Below are positions 36,801-46,349 of a stretch of 64,000 nt of DNA, in pieces. The translations under genes and the position numbers were made by a program. Under the pieces are notes generated by a model. That model did no database searches and was not told the DNA's origin. It was given only the letters and a program-made list of their open reading frames with translations. The stretch's first letter is position 1. Each line of letters starts with the position of its first letter. The stretch spans positions 318,106-382,105 of the forward strand of contig VTPC01008022.1 of the NCBI GenBank assembly GCA_011009095.1. Reading direction: 5' to 3'. This DNA is from Ignelater luminosus. Lineage: Eukaryota > Arthropoda > Insecta > Coleoptera > Elateridae.

Positions 36801-39527
36801 GACCCTGCACAGACATTAATTTTAATAACTGCTCTATTAGAAACAAACTAAGAAAAACACCAACATTGAAAGAATTAGCGAGGGGATGAACACACTGCTT
36901 CCACAACAGTGAAACATATCGTCATAAATGCAACACTGTTCCAAAATTCTCAACTACTGCAGTGATGTATTTGAAAAAGCACAAAAAAGATATTTTGATA
37001 CATTAGACACAGTAGAAATGCAAAAGTGAGAAACAAAGACGACACCATCTAGTGTCGTCTATAATAAATACAAACAAAATTACGGTTTTATTGATAAATA
37101 AATGTGACGCCTTCTTTATATGAACCATTACGACTAATACCTTTATTTGTTTTGACCAATCTGAATTTTTCTTAGGTGAAAATTATTTCACTGAGATTAT
37201 GTAGAACTTTTAGTACAATTCACCTAATTCCTGAATACGTCACTAATGTATAAAAATAAATAGCTACAAGGCATGGCTGAATTAGCTTTTTTTCAGGAGC
37301 ACGGACGCCTTGCACGCTAGAAACAAAAAATGTCATCCTTCACCATTAGCAACTAGAATAGAATCCACGATTTTTTATAGATAAAGAAAATAGAATTGAT
37401 TACATCTCAACATATTTTAATAAATAGTATAATGTAGAGCTAGATACCATTTTTTATGTACAGAGATTTTCATTAGAAAGTGTAAATACATTTTAGAATT
37501 TAGATATAAAATGCTATTATTCATGTAGTTTTATTATTATTGTCAACATCCACCCTTTTTCCTTTACAATAACAAAATACAGATTCAAGTGTTTTATTTT
37601 GTGTATTTATTTTTATCTTTCTTTCTATTTCTCTTATAATTTCTCTTCTTTTTTCAAAATCCTTATGTCTTTATGCTTGAAGCCTTCTTCGTCAGATACT
37701 CTTTTTCCCAACTTAAATTTTATTTCTATTCTCTACAGCCTCTTTCTCTTTTAACCGTAGTCTCTTTTTAAATCTAAATTTTAGACTTTTAATTTAATGT
37801 AGAAAAATTTCATAACGATTAACTAGATGTCGTAAACAACTTACAAATCTTTTTTAGGGGGATGACTGTAACTTCCGGAAGCGTCGCAATAAAAAAAGAT
37901 TCCAACAATTTGATCGGAATCAGTATCGGTGGCGGTGCCCCATTATGTCCGTGCCTGTACATAGTCCAAATATTCGATAATACGGCCGCTGCAAAAGATG
38001 GTACCCTTCAATCCGGGGACGAGCTCGTCGCTGTTAATGGTCAGTCGGTCAAAGGAAAAACTAAAGTTGAAGTTGCTAAAATGATTCAGTCCACTAAAGT
38101 GAGTATCCAACAGTTTAAATTATTAAAATACTTCCTTATATTTCACATTTATTTTAGGAAGAGGTCATAATAAATTACAATAAACTACATGCTGATCCCC
38201 AACAGGGTAAAAGTCTGGATATAATCCTCAAGAAAGTCAAACATCGCCTAGTTGAAAATATGAGCTCGTCAACAGCAGATGCTTTGGGTTTATCTAGGGC
38301 TATTTTGTGCAACGACACTTTAGTTAAGAAATTACAAGAGCTCCAAGATACAGAATTCACTTATAAAGGTCTAGTTGAACATTGTAAGCGAGTTCTACAG
38401 GTGAGACTTTTATTATATTTCTGAAACAGTTATAGAAGAATCTGTTTGCACTTAGGCCCACATGGAATTACTTCAAGCTGTGAAAGCCATGGGTGATATA
38501 TTTTCAAATCTAGCCGTTAGAGAGCCTCAACCAAGAGCAAGTGAAGCATTCAGACTGTTTGGCGAGCAACACAGAAATATGGAGAAATTAGGGCATGCCA
38601 TGATCAAGCAAGTTCGGCCTGTATGTTGTTGAAAATATCCAACTTTTCTTGGTTTTCCTAATTAAAATTCTCGACAGGTACTTTCTGATATGGGAACTTA
38701 TCTTCATAAAGCAATTCCAGACACGAGACTAACTGTTAAAAAGTATGCAGACGCTAAGTTTGAATATCTCGCCTACTGTCTCAAGGTTAAAGAAATGGAT
38801 GATGAAGAATGTAGCTACGCTGCTCTACAAGAGCCTCTATACAGGGTAGAAACTGGAAATTATGAATACAGGTCAGGTTATTTAATTTCTTCATTATTGG
38901 CGTGAAGAAAAGAAAATTACTTCTTACAGATTGATCTTACGCTGTCGTCAAGTTGCAAGGGCTCGTTTTGCAAAACTCAGAGCTGACGTTTTAGTAAAAA
39001 TGGAACTTTTAGAAAACAAGCATGTCCAATCTCTAGGAGGACATTTAGCTAAATTAATTAAGGGACTATCAGAGTTGCATACAAACACTTTGACACTTTT
39101 ATCGGGACCACCACTATTTCCAGTAGAAGTTGACCTTTCCAATAGTGCATTTCAATATAAATCAACTACGCCAATTACAGCGGTAATAAACGTAAGATTA
39201 TGTTGTAATATCGATTCAGTTTGCCTTGAATTCTAGGATGCAGAAGAGGAAGAAATCGAGAATGGAGTCGAAGTTCCCGAAGTGCAAGATAGCGATTTGA
39301 TTTCAGATTTGAATCTTCCAACTCCCGAACGAAATTCTACAGCGGATCTTTTGATTCCTGGTATTGAACCGATTCAGCAAGAACCGGATTATAATGCGAT
39401 GGACACTATGGCGTTGCTTTCAACATTGAATCTGAATGAAAATTCTAAAGATACAAGTTTGATCAGTAGTAGTGAAAGTCCTAAAAGTGGTAATAATGAT
39501 TTGTTGTTACCAGATCTTGGGAATTAA
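24889..39527 (+). CDS. PICK1: PRKCA-binding protein PICK1 (PDZ and BAR domains)
   Basis: Peripheral membrane scaffold: the PDZ domain binds C-terminal tails of receptors and kinases, and the BAR domain senses curved membranes during receptor and vesicle trafficking (family knowledge). Exons: 24889-24932, 37858-38098, 38158-38400, 38456-38620, 38678-38871, 38930-39191, 39237-39527; 479 residues, phases agree throughout. Exon 1 encodes MLDYDDDYFLEEDK plus two bases and matches the acidic N-terminus of the family. PDZ ~19-104 with the carboxylate loop LIGISIGGG (33-41) and the conserved CPC (45-47). BAR/arfaptin-like region ~145-355 (KHRLVENMSSSTADALGLSR, VREPQPRASEAF, KAIPDTRLTVKKY, CLKVKEMDDEE, ILRCRQVARARF). 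The tail is acidic with repeated DLL-type motifs, possible adaptor-binding sites. A second in-frame donor (39183) would shorten exon 6 by 9 nt. Intron 1 is 12.9 kb of repeats. Confidence 0.96.
24940..26740. other. First part of PICK1 intron 1, no gene seen
   Basis: AT-rich. Small exon-like pieces (for example 25490-25530 and 25600-25800) look coding-like in short runs with GT after them, but show no recognisable domain, and PICK1 does not need extra residues here. 'ctacagggtgtctggaattg' at 26603 is another TACAGGG-type end without a visible partner. Confidence 0.35.
26749..28614 (+). mobile_element. DD41D Tc1/mariner-type transposon with ~300-bp terminal inverted repeats, degenerate
   Basis: Left arm 26749-~27045 and right arm ~28318-28614 are inverted copies. 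Shared words include 'aaagttgcttgcttc', 'gatgccaaaacaaaattcaa', 'ccgacatattagtggtaact' and 'catattggatttttacatga'. TA flanks at 26747-26748 and 28615-28616. The inner ~1.2 kb holds a transposase pseudogene. Total ~1.87 kb. Arms differ by ~10-15% by eye, so the insertion is not recent. Lies in PICK1 intron 1. Confidence 0.85.
27206..28243 (+). pseudogene. DD41D transposase (DUF4817-type) pseudogene
   Basis: Starts MANFPTNERYDTFCTYIKCS, a helix-turn-helix N-terminus of the DUF4817 type widespread in insect transposons. Then ILEKRKFHFYKMNVAQTL, VLWTDEFYFSNVALFNRHK (first Asp), MRYQQDGAPAHNER (second Asp) and WPARSADLTPLDYYL (third Asp). I count 41 residues between the second and third Asp. Stops occur near 27338 and 27847 and at the TGG of YYLWG (now TGA), with frameshifts around 27420 and 27750. 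Non-functional. Confidence 0.8.
28706..29131. mobile_element. 426-bp MITE inserted in a TACAGGGT repeat
   Basis: Ends 'agtgtccgccaaaa' and its inverse 'ttttggcggacact', followed by imperfect inner inverted repeats ('aatttgttt' and 'gcatcaggttttgc' in both arms). TA flanks at 28704-28705 and 29132-29133. Removing it rejoins a repeat that is continuous in the 32.04-kb copy, which shows directly that it is an insertion. Confidence 0.85.
31615..31820 (+). CDS. Possible small two-exon gene in PICK1 intron 1
   Basis: ATG at 31615 (tcATGG context) opens MATKKKETGSL. A donor gtaact follows at 31649, and a pyrimidine-rich acceptor ending AAAG precedes 31714. Exon 2 reads FDKEYHKNAKPKKYQAPLKV and then CIPQSFYRSCSESW before TAA (31818-31820), giving a basic 46-residue protein. 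The end also reads as a strong donor (TTG|gtaaga at 31817), so the frame may continue in an unseen exon. The sequence is not repetitive within the window, although repeats surround it. I recognise no family; it could be a chance pair of exons. Confidence 0.33.
32450..33500. other. Intron stretch without recognised content
   Basis: AT-rich PICK1 intron 1 sequence. No open frame of note and no inverted or direct repeat visible by eye. Confidence 0.4.
33960..34989 (-). mobile_element. Mariner-family transposon, internally deleted
   Basis: TIRs 'cagggtctgcccaaaaagta' (left) and, inverted, 'caggatctgtccaaaaagta' (right), flanked by TA at 33958-33959 and 34990-34991. At 1.03 kb it is shorter than the usual ~1.3 kb. 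The paralogous repeat at 24.2 kb shows the unoccupied TA site. Lies in PICK1 intron 1. Confidence 0.9.
34060..34530 (-). pseudogene. Mariner transposase remnant (DD34D type)
   Basis: Minus-strand pieces: HVPICQQLLERVKHEPNPLD, then DETFEYDPQRKRQSAEWGLS in another frame (first catalytic Asp), SKSKLKSMLTVFFDSKGVVH and GQFYMEVFERSRLRVRRVRK, DNAPSHASQRVREILAK (second Asp), and LAPLDFFLFPRMKQRLKGHH (third Asp). About 20 residues are missing between the last two blocks and there are several frameshifts, so it is dead. The style is of the irritans/mellifera side of the family. Confidence 0.8.
35930..36850 (-). repeat. Dispersed repeat X, inverted, about two units
   Basis: The landmark 'gttggttatttagtg' at 35959 recurs as 'gttggttattcagtg' at 36439, both followed by 'cctttgggtgtttagagtg'-type sequence. 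That gives a tandem period of 480 bp. The unit between also matches 23.9-24.4 kb inverted and shows an empty mariner site ('catacatacacatatttt' on the minus strand). The segment 36590-36760 matches 33490-33620 inverted. Confidence 0.7.
36850..37855. other. Last kilobase of PICK1 intron 1
   Basis: AT-rich. 'gagaaacaaagacgacacca' with 'tctagtg' near 37027 resembles 31327 and 30450, a short motif common to the repeat remnants. The pyrimidine-rich run up to 37857 is the exon 2 acceptor region. No gene. Confidence 0.4.
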
Positions 39528-39561
39528 TATATTTACAATGTTTACACTAATAGGTTAAAGA

Positions 39562-39567
39562 AATAAA
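39562..39567 (+). terminator. Poly(A) signal of PICK1
   Basis: AATAAA 35 nt after the PICK1 stop codon, the first canonical signal downstream. The short 3' UTR is plausible. Confidence 0.6.
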
Positions 39568-40109
39568 GAAATTTAAAATTTGTTAAAGTTGATTTTTGTT
39601 TCGTGATTGTAATTGGGCCTTAAGTGATCAATTCTATGACCAGAAACCACCAGTAGAAAACCACCACCCAGAAAAACTGGAGGAATATAAAATTCTGCTC
39701 GTCTTAGTTTCAATAACTTAAACAAAACTTTGACATAATTTAAACAAGTAGACTCAAAGATGAACTTATGAAATTCACTGTTTAATTGACAATTAACCGG
39801 TAGAATTTCCAACCTTCGGGTTCTGAAAAATTTTGCAATTTCACAAATTTCAACAAAGTTCTTTCAAGGTTTTGTATTTTTCGAAACGTTCCTGGTAGTT
39901 TGATAAAAGAATCGACGTTAATTTAAGACGATATCAATTTAAAACGAGTATGTTACCCTTTTTATAGGCGCGGGGAATCACTCGAATAATTAACAAACAA
40001 ATTCCAGGAAAACCAAACAAAATATGTTTTCCTATAGAAAAATTTCCAATATTTTTAATACCACTAGTAACTTGATGAAAATTTCAATTTTATCGTCAGA
40101 TTTTCCAAG

Positions 40110-40460
40110 GGAATTTACCAAACTTTTTCACAAAACAAACTAATGATAAAACGCAACCATTCGCTCTGAAATTCACTAATTGAATGATGAATGTCAAACT
40201 GCAAGACACAATACGATTATGACGAAAAATATATCTTACGCGGAAATTCAAATAGGTAGAATTATCTGTAGATATAATCGATGATTTTCGACGCTTTCTT
40301 TACTTTCTTTAAGCTCAAGTTAGGTTTTTAGATAATTATGTGATGAAAATGAAATTTTTAAACGGGACAACATTAAGGAATATTCAAAAAATACGAATTA
40401 GAATGTAACAATTTCTAAAGGAATCAACAGACGGAGTTAACCTAATTTCAAAACCTTCCA
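40110..40460 (+). repeat. Dispersed repeat Y, copy downstream of PICK1
   Basis: Inverse match of 4245-4600: 'aaaacgcaaccattcgctct', 'aacgggacaacattaagg' and 'aatattcaaaaaatacgaat'. Surrounding 39600-40960 is AT-rich with no gene. Another TACAGGGTG end lies at 40905. Confidence 0.55.
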
Positions 40461-40969
40461 ACTTTTTAAAGCGGACGATTTAAATGAAAGAATCCTAAAA
40501 ATCAACAGTTTAAAATTTAATTAGATGATTATGCAGACTAAATTCCAGATTCAACAATAATTTGAGAAAATGTACTTAACAAAAGTAGTCACTAGATATC
40601 GAGGTTATAATAACATTTTTCCTACCAGCCTAATTTTGGCGGGACTAAAAAGATCCAAACATAACCTACTGATTATCAAACTTACTTGGTATTAACTGTA
40701 GCATCTGCATTTTAGCTTGATCTGGTACTGCGTTTTGGTATCTGCATTGCGTGTTGAATCCAAATCGGTTGGGAGCATTATGTAGTAAGCACTTATACAA
40801 ATTCAGAATACTCTGTATATGCATAGGCAGGGTATTTGTCACCCGGATGGGAAACTCGATTGGCCACTCTTCTGCAGAAAATGTTAACAAATTTGTAAAA
40901 TACCTACAGGGTGTTCTATTCTTGATGTATGCATGAAATATCTCCGTTAATATTCGAGATTGAACTATG

Positions 40970-41480
40970 GAGTTTGCATTGTACTTGTACTTATGGTGCG
41001 TCTAATGTCGGTTTCAATTGTTTTATTGGCCATTGTGCAGTGCCTAGTCATCACGATGCCTATGGCAAATGATCTTATTTACGCTGGCTCTGCTTAAGAT
41101 AAATCGTAGCATTACGCCGATTGTACAAAAAGTACTTAAAGATTTACAGATTTATGGGTTTTGACAGTGTCATCAATAATCTCTGAATATTCTGAGAAAA
41201 AGAGCTTCAGATCTACTTTAAACGCTTGCAGATACTAATTAGTTATCAAACTATTATTTTGAAACTACGAATTTGAAATGCAAAAGAATCTTTAGATAAT
41301 CCGTGGCGCTAGGCTTATTGCACGAAAAGCACGTCCAGTATTCACAAAATCATAAAGTTACAAACTGAAATTAGGAACTTACTGATACGAGTTTTCATAA
41401 TGTTACTAAAAATGTTTGAGTGCCCTGAAAAAACGCGGGAAATTTGCTTTAGACATTCGTGGTTACTGGTTACATAGTTA
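40970..41480 (+). repeat. Dispersed repeat X, diverged copy
   Basis: Order of landmarks as in the other copies: 'gattgtacaaaaagtactta' (compare 33609), 'gatctactttaaacgcttgc', 'aatgcaaaagaatctttaga', 'taatccgtggcgctaggc' and 'agttttcataatgttac'. About 1.1 units. Confidence 0.6.
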
Positions 41481-41519
41481 CAAAAAAAAAGCTAAATAAT
41501 TGTGGTGTCAGTAATTTTA

Positions 41520-44480
41520 CAACATTAGTCTTCCTCTCCCCCCCCCCCAACAGAAAAAAGTCATTCATATTGGCTGTGCGAAAAGCGCACTGGTGGCCTG
41601 CGCTCCCGATCTAGTCTACCAGGAGGTGTAGTTGAATGAGACTCAATGGTGTTAGGCTCGGGCGAGATGCAAATTGACAAAAGCTTTATCTTTAAAAAAT
41701 GAGCGCTATTCAAACCTTACACTCTTATTTAACTTTTTAGAACTTGACTTATCGGACTTCAAAATGTATTGTAGCTTTGACTTTGAATTCGCTAAAGATA
41801 TAGGAGTGAAAACTACTGACTTAACAAGACTCTTTTTAATTGACTGGACATGTCTTTTAGCCAGGTCATTGAACCTAGAGTTCTAGGGAGCAGTGGTGAC
41901 GTGCCTTATCCCTCTCTCAGACAAATACGACTTAAACACAAATGAATTAAACGGATTGACGATCATGCTGGGGACTGAAAACCTAGAGAAACACTCATTT
42001 AATCTTGATATGACAGCACCGACATTGATAGTAGACATTATGAAACACTCGACCCACTTTATGTAATCACCAATAAGAGTATCAGCATACATGCCAAACC
42101 ACCAAACCCTGCAACTACGACTCTGTTACCAAATATGAAACAGTCATCAAAACACGAAACAAACGAACGGACCTTAAAATATTTCCCTAACATAGCGTTT
42201 TGTTTTACTTTACTTCAGACGTGACCCAACTATCAGAAACATACTGCATGCTCTTCATCAGTGTACTATCATTTTTAGAATGCTCAGCTACTTCCTTGTA
42301 AGACACAATCAGTGTAGACAAATAGATAAAATTAGTAGAATATTTGACATCATCGACTTCCACTGGCGCATTACTGGGTAAGCGAGAACACATATCAGCA
42401 TGCTGGTACCCTTTTTAGAATAAATGGTGTACTTGTATGACGACGAAATGACTAACCACCTTACTAGAAGTGACGACGCCATGTGAGGTATCTTCTTACC
42501 TTTAGCGAAAATTGACTTCAACGGTTCATGATCCGCGTGAATAAAAAGATAGGTGCCTTTTAAAAACTTATGGAACTTGGTGACTCGAAACACGATACGC
42601 AACACATACTTTTAAAATACCAGGTGACATGTTTACAAATTTATGATAATAATTAAATAAACCCAGATATAACTGCAGCTTACTGACATTATTGAGTCTG
42701 GGTGTGGCAACTAACTTACTGACTATAGACTTTGACAGACGAAGCCCCTCTCTACTCGATTAATAACCTAAACATTCCAAATTAAGGACAGAAGATCTAC
42801 TTTTCTCCGGGTTAACCTTTGTGCAACGTTACACTGTATGACTCAAAATCAACACCAGCGAGAAGAATAACATCTTGTTAAGCTTCACAGTGATCAAAAC
42901 CAGCAAGAATATTATCCACAACAAACTGAGAGATGGCAGCAGCAGACGACAGATCAAAACAGAGACGATTATACATATACAAACCATTTATAGTATTGCC
43001 TGTCAACAACGGTTTGCTATCGTCACTAACCTGTAATTAAAAATAGATAATTGTGAGATCAAAACGACAGAAAACTGTACAGTTAACACATTTATGAAAG
43101 AATACTGCCCAGTCTTCTCAAACCTATTCAAAGTGACTTCCAGATCTACACGTATTTGACCGGACTTTCTGGGGACGCAGACAACCGGACTAGCCCACTG
43201 AGAATGCGTTAAAATGGTTATTATGCTTGAGGACTCCAGCTTTTGTAACTCAAGTTGAACCTCACTACGTAAAACAAAAGGTACAATGTAGGCTTTATGA
43301 TAGACAGGTACTGTGTTGGGCTTGACGTTAATTTCAACCTTGAACTTTTTAACTGGTAGGTCATTAGCTAAATTAAAAAAAGCGTATGCGTATTTTTGGC
43401 CTAATTCACGAAGGTTGCACGCAGCTTTACGTTTACCGACTATATAAGATTCACCATGCTTGTACCACACAAGGTCTCTCTCCAGTCTGGTACGATTTAA
43501 CCAGGCTAATCCCAACACAATGGAGTATTAATTTCATTTAAAGAGACAATTAACGGCATATCTGAAAACAAGTTACCATTAGAACCAATATGTACATTTA
43601 CACCACCTAAAATTTTCAACGGCAATTGGTTCGCCGCTTTGAGTCTTTCATTAAATTTAGACAAGCACGCATCACATGAGACTTCTTTGTATACACTTAA
43701 TGCTACGACAGTAAAAACCGAATCAGAGAAGAAACTGATACTTAACTCCAGATGTACCGGTGACAAATCCTTACCCAGTGTCATGTGGTTGCAGACGTAC
43801 TACAAGTAGTTGCTACTAGAGCCCTGCGTTGCTGATGAAGACAACTGTGACTTGCTTGAGCTGCAAAAACGAGTGGAGTGGCCCTTGAATTTACAACGAT
43901 AACAGTTCAAGATGACGCAAGACAAAACTCTGGGGTGTGCTTCAGATAAAATTGAGAACAGAGCTTAGAGGACTTGGAGTTGTACCGATTACTTAAATTA
44001 TTCCGGTGACGTGATGGAGATCTCGAAGATAATCTTTTCCGGACTCTGGACAATGAGTTCGAGTGACTACTATAGTGTTTATTGACTGACCTTGACCTAC
44101 AGCCAGACGAATTTTTGGAGGCAGCATTCACATCAGACTCAAGACTTGAGTTGTTATTAGAAATGATAGCCATAGCTGACTTGTTAGGTTTTTCCGTGGC
44201 CAATACTAATTCGTATTCTTTATCAAAGGTCAACGTATTATCTTCTACTAGGAGTCTATTTATCATCATTTCTTCTGTAGCCCAACAATGAGTTGGTTTC
44301 TTAAGACTCTATCCAAATGATCACCAAACTCACAACGGATTGACAGTCTAGGCTCACCTTCATTTTGCTTACAGCTATGAAACTTGAAAGTCTCACTTAT
44401 AACCTTAGATGTCGGAGAATAATGCCTTTTTTAATACTTTCGAGCAATCTGCGAAGGTGGACTGACTGACGGTGTTCGGA
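41520..44480 (-). mobile_element. Ty3/Gypsy retrotransposon fossil
   Basis: Minus-strand element. From 5' to 3': a gag-like region (44269-43907), a protease-region frame (43784-43506), reverse transcriptase (43518-43003, with NTVPVYHKAYIVPFVLRSEV and SQWASPVVCVPRKSGQIR), RNase H (42605-42205, with YLFIHADHEPLKSIF), and integrase remnants (42092-41883). A purine-rich strand at 41535-41552 is a candidate polypurine tract. Clear long terminal repeats were not found. It is broken, with many breaks, and looks old. A mariner lies just beyond its 5' side. Confidence 0.85.
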
Positions 44481-44582
44481 GATAGCATGTTTTTAAAGTT
44501 CTATAAGATTCTGGACCCAACAAGATTGTAAGAAAATTAACCTTCTTGAAATCAGAAACTTTATTTACCAGGTGTATATCTA

Positions 44583-45839
44583 TGAAATGAGACTTTCAGC
44601 TATTAGACCACAGATGTCGCTAGGAGTATTTTTAAACTGTCCCAAATGTCTTATTTTTTTCGTCTGTAATCTGTCAACAATATTCAATTCATTGTTTGTG
44701 ATGTTTCATACAACAACGCATTTTTTTCGCTCTTAAAAATGTCGAATTTCGTGCCTTCAAACTACGATTTGCGGACATCGTTGATTTTCTGTTATCAATT
44801 GAAGAAAAACGCTTCTCAAGCTCATCAAATGCTTATAGAAGCTTACGGTGGACATGCTCTAAGCAGAGCACAGTGCTTCAGGTGGTTTGAAAAATTCCGA
44901 AGTGGTGATTTTAGCGTGGAGAACGAGGAACGTGGCCGGCCACCGAAAAAGTTTGAGGACACCGAATTGTAAGCATTGTTGAATGAAGATGATGGTCAAA
45001 CGCAAGAAATGATGGCAGAGCAGTTGGGAGTGACCCAAAAAACCATTTGCAAACGTTTGAAAGACATGGGCATGATTTTAAAGGTCGGAAGATGGGTGCC
45101 GCATGAACTGACTGAAAGGCAGCAAGAGAACCGAAAAACCACTTGTGAAATGCTGCTCTCCCGATTCAAAAGGAAGTCTTTTTTGCATCGAATCGTTACG
45201 TGTGATGCAAAAATGGGTGTATTTCTCCAATCCCAAGCGTAAACGATCGTATGGTCCGCCCGGCCACAAGCCAAAATCAATGGCCAAACCAAATCGCTTC
45301 GGCCGCAAGGCAATACTGTGTGTTTTCTGGGATCAGCATGGTATGATTTGGTACGAGCTATTAAAACCAGGTGAAACAGTTGACGGTGCACGCTACCAAC
45401 GACAATTGGCCGATTTGAACAGCGCTATACACCGAAAACGCCCAGAATATGCCGATCGGCGTCACAAAGTAATTTTTCTTGATGACAATGCACCACCACA
45501 TCGAACAAGAGCGACCCGGGAATTGGTGGAGACGTACGATTGGGAACCGCTGGTGCATGCGGCTTACTCACCAGACTTGGCGCCTTCCGATTATCATTTG
45601 TTTGCATCGATGGGCCACGCACTTTCCGAGCAGCGCTTCAATTCTCACGAAGAAGCCAAAAAATGGCTCGATGATTGGTTTGCGGCCAAAGACGGCCAAT
45701 TTTTTTGGCGCGGCATTCACAAATTGCCTGAGAGATGGGTAAAATGTGTCGCTAGCGATGGCTATTATTTTGAAGATTAAATTTGTAACCATTTTTTGTT
45801 AATAAAAGTTTAAAATTGAAAAAAAAAAGTCTCATTTCA
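44583..45839 (+). mobile_element. Mauritiana-type mariner, nearly whole
   Basis: 1257 bp, ends 'tgaaatgagacttt' and its inverse, flanked by TA at 44581-44582 and 45840-45841. The inverted match is exact for only ~14 bp and then blurs into an A/T run on the right. One transposase gene fills the interior. Length and layout are normal for mariner. Close to the 5' side of the Gypsy fossil, possibly inserted into it. Confidence 0.92.
44739..45780 (+). pseudogene. Mariner transposase (Mos1-like, DD34D), two lesions
   Basis: Cut-and-paste transposase of ~345 residues. N-terminal HTH region SNFVPSNYDLRTSLIFCYQL ... RCFRWFEKFRSGDF-like segment, linker GRWVPHELTERQQENRK, catalytic blocks VTCDAKWVYFSNPKRKRSYG (first Asp; the usual GDEKW reads CDAKW), FLDDNAPPHRTRA (second) and YSPDLAPSDYHLFASMGHAL (third), with 34 residues between the last two Asp. 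It ends LPERWVKCVASDGYYFED. Lesions: a TAA after FEDTEL (44970-44972, where the family has Glu) and one extra A in the A-run at ~45210-45214. Wording is very close to the mauritiana subfamily as I recall it. Confidence 0.9.
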
Positions 45840-45984
45840 TAGGTATACACCTATGTATAACAGAATACTCATCTAAATGTTCTTATTGAAACATCTTTCT
45901 TGGCGTAGTTGCGTAACATTTCTTTGCGATTCAGACTTTTCACTGCTTTCGACAATGAAGAAAAGAAACTTAATAACACGTATA

Positions 45985-46200
45985 TCGTCGCCAAAATGTT
46001 AAAACGTAGGCTAAGGGTATTTGAAATAATAAACAGACGTCAATTACTAAATAACCAACAGGTTAGTTCGAAATTACGAATTTTGTCTTGCCATTTAAAA
46101 TTCAAAAGAAACTTTAGATGATCCATGGCGCTGCGCGCTGTGCGTTATTAAAAATACTTGAGAATCCTGAAGAAGATATTGGAGATTTGCTCTAAACACT
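45985..46200 (+). repeat. Dispersed repeat X, short copy
   Basis: 'aaataaccaacaggttagtt', 'cgaaattacgaattttgtc', 'gatccatggcgctgcg' and 'gagatttgctctaaacactc' follow in the family order. Truncated on both sides. Confidence 0.6.
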
Positions 46201-46254
46201 CGCATAATAATCGATAAATAATGGATATAGGAAAGTTCGATTACCATAAAAATA

Positions 46255-46345
46255 ATCCATTCAATTATTTTGATTATCTCGATTGTTTCGATTATCTCGA
46301 TTCTCTCGATTATTTCGATTATTTTGATTATCTCAATTAATCGAT
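46255..46345. repeat. 9-bp tandem repeat (TTTCGATTA-like)
   Basis: About nine to ten copies of 'tttcgatta' / 'tctcgattg' / 'ttttgatta' in a row, with most differences at positions 1, 4 and 9. A simple minisatellite ~1.2 kb upstream of PPT1. Confidence 0.85.
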
Positions 46346-46349
46346 CATT

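Noticed and set aside
41535-41552. Poly-C run as a regulatory G-quadruplex
   Set aside because: Its place at the 3' side of the Gypsy fossil fits a polypurine tract of that element better.
44996-45391. 131-codon antisense frame
   Set aside because: Shadow of the mariner transposase on the other strand.
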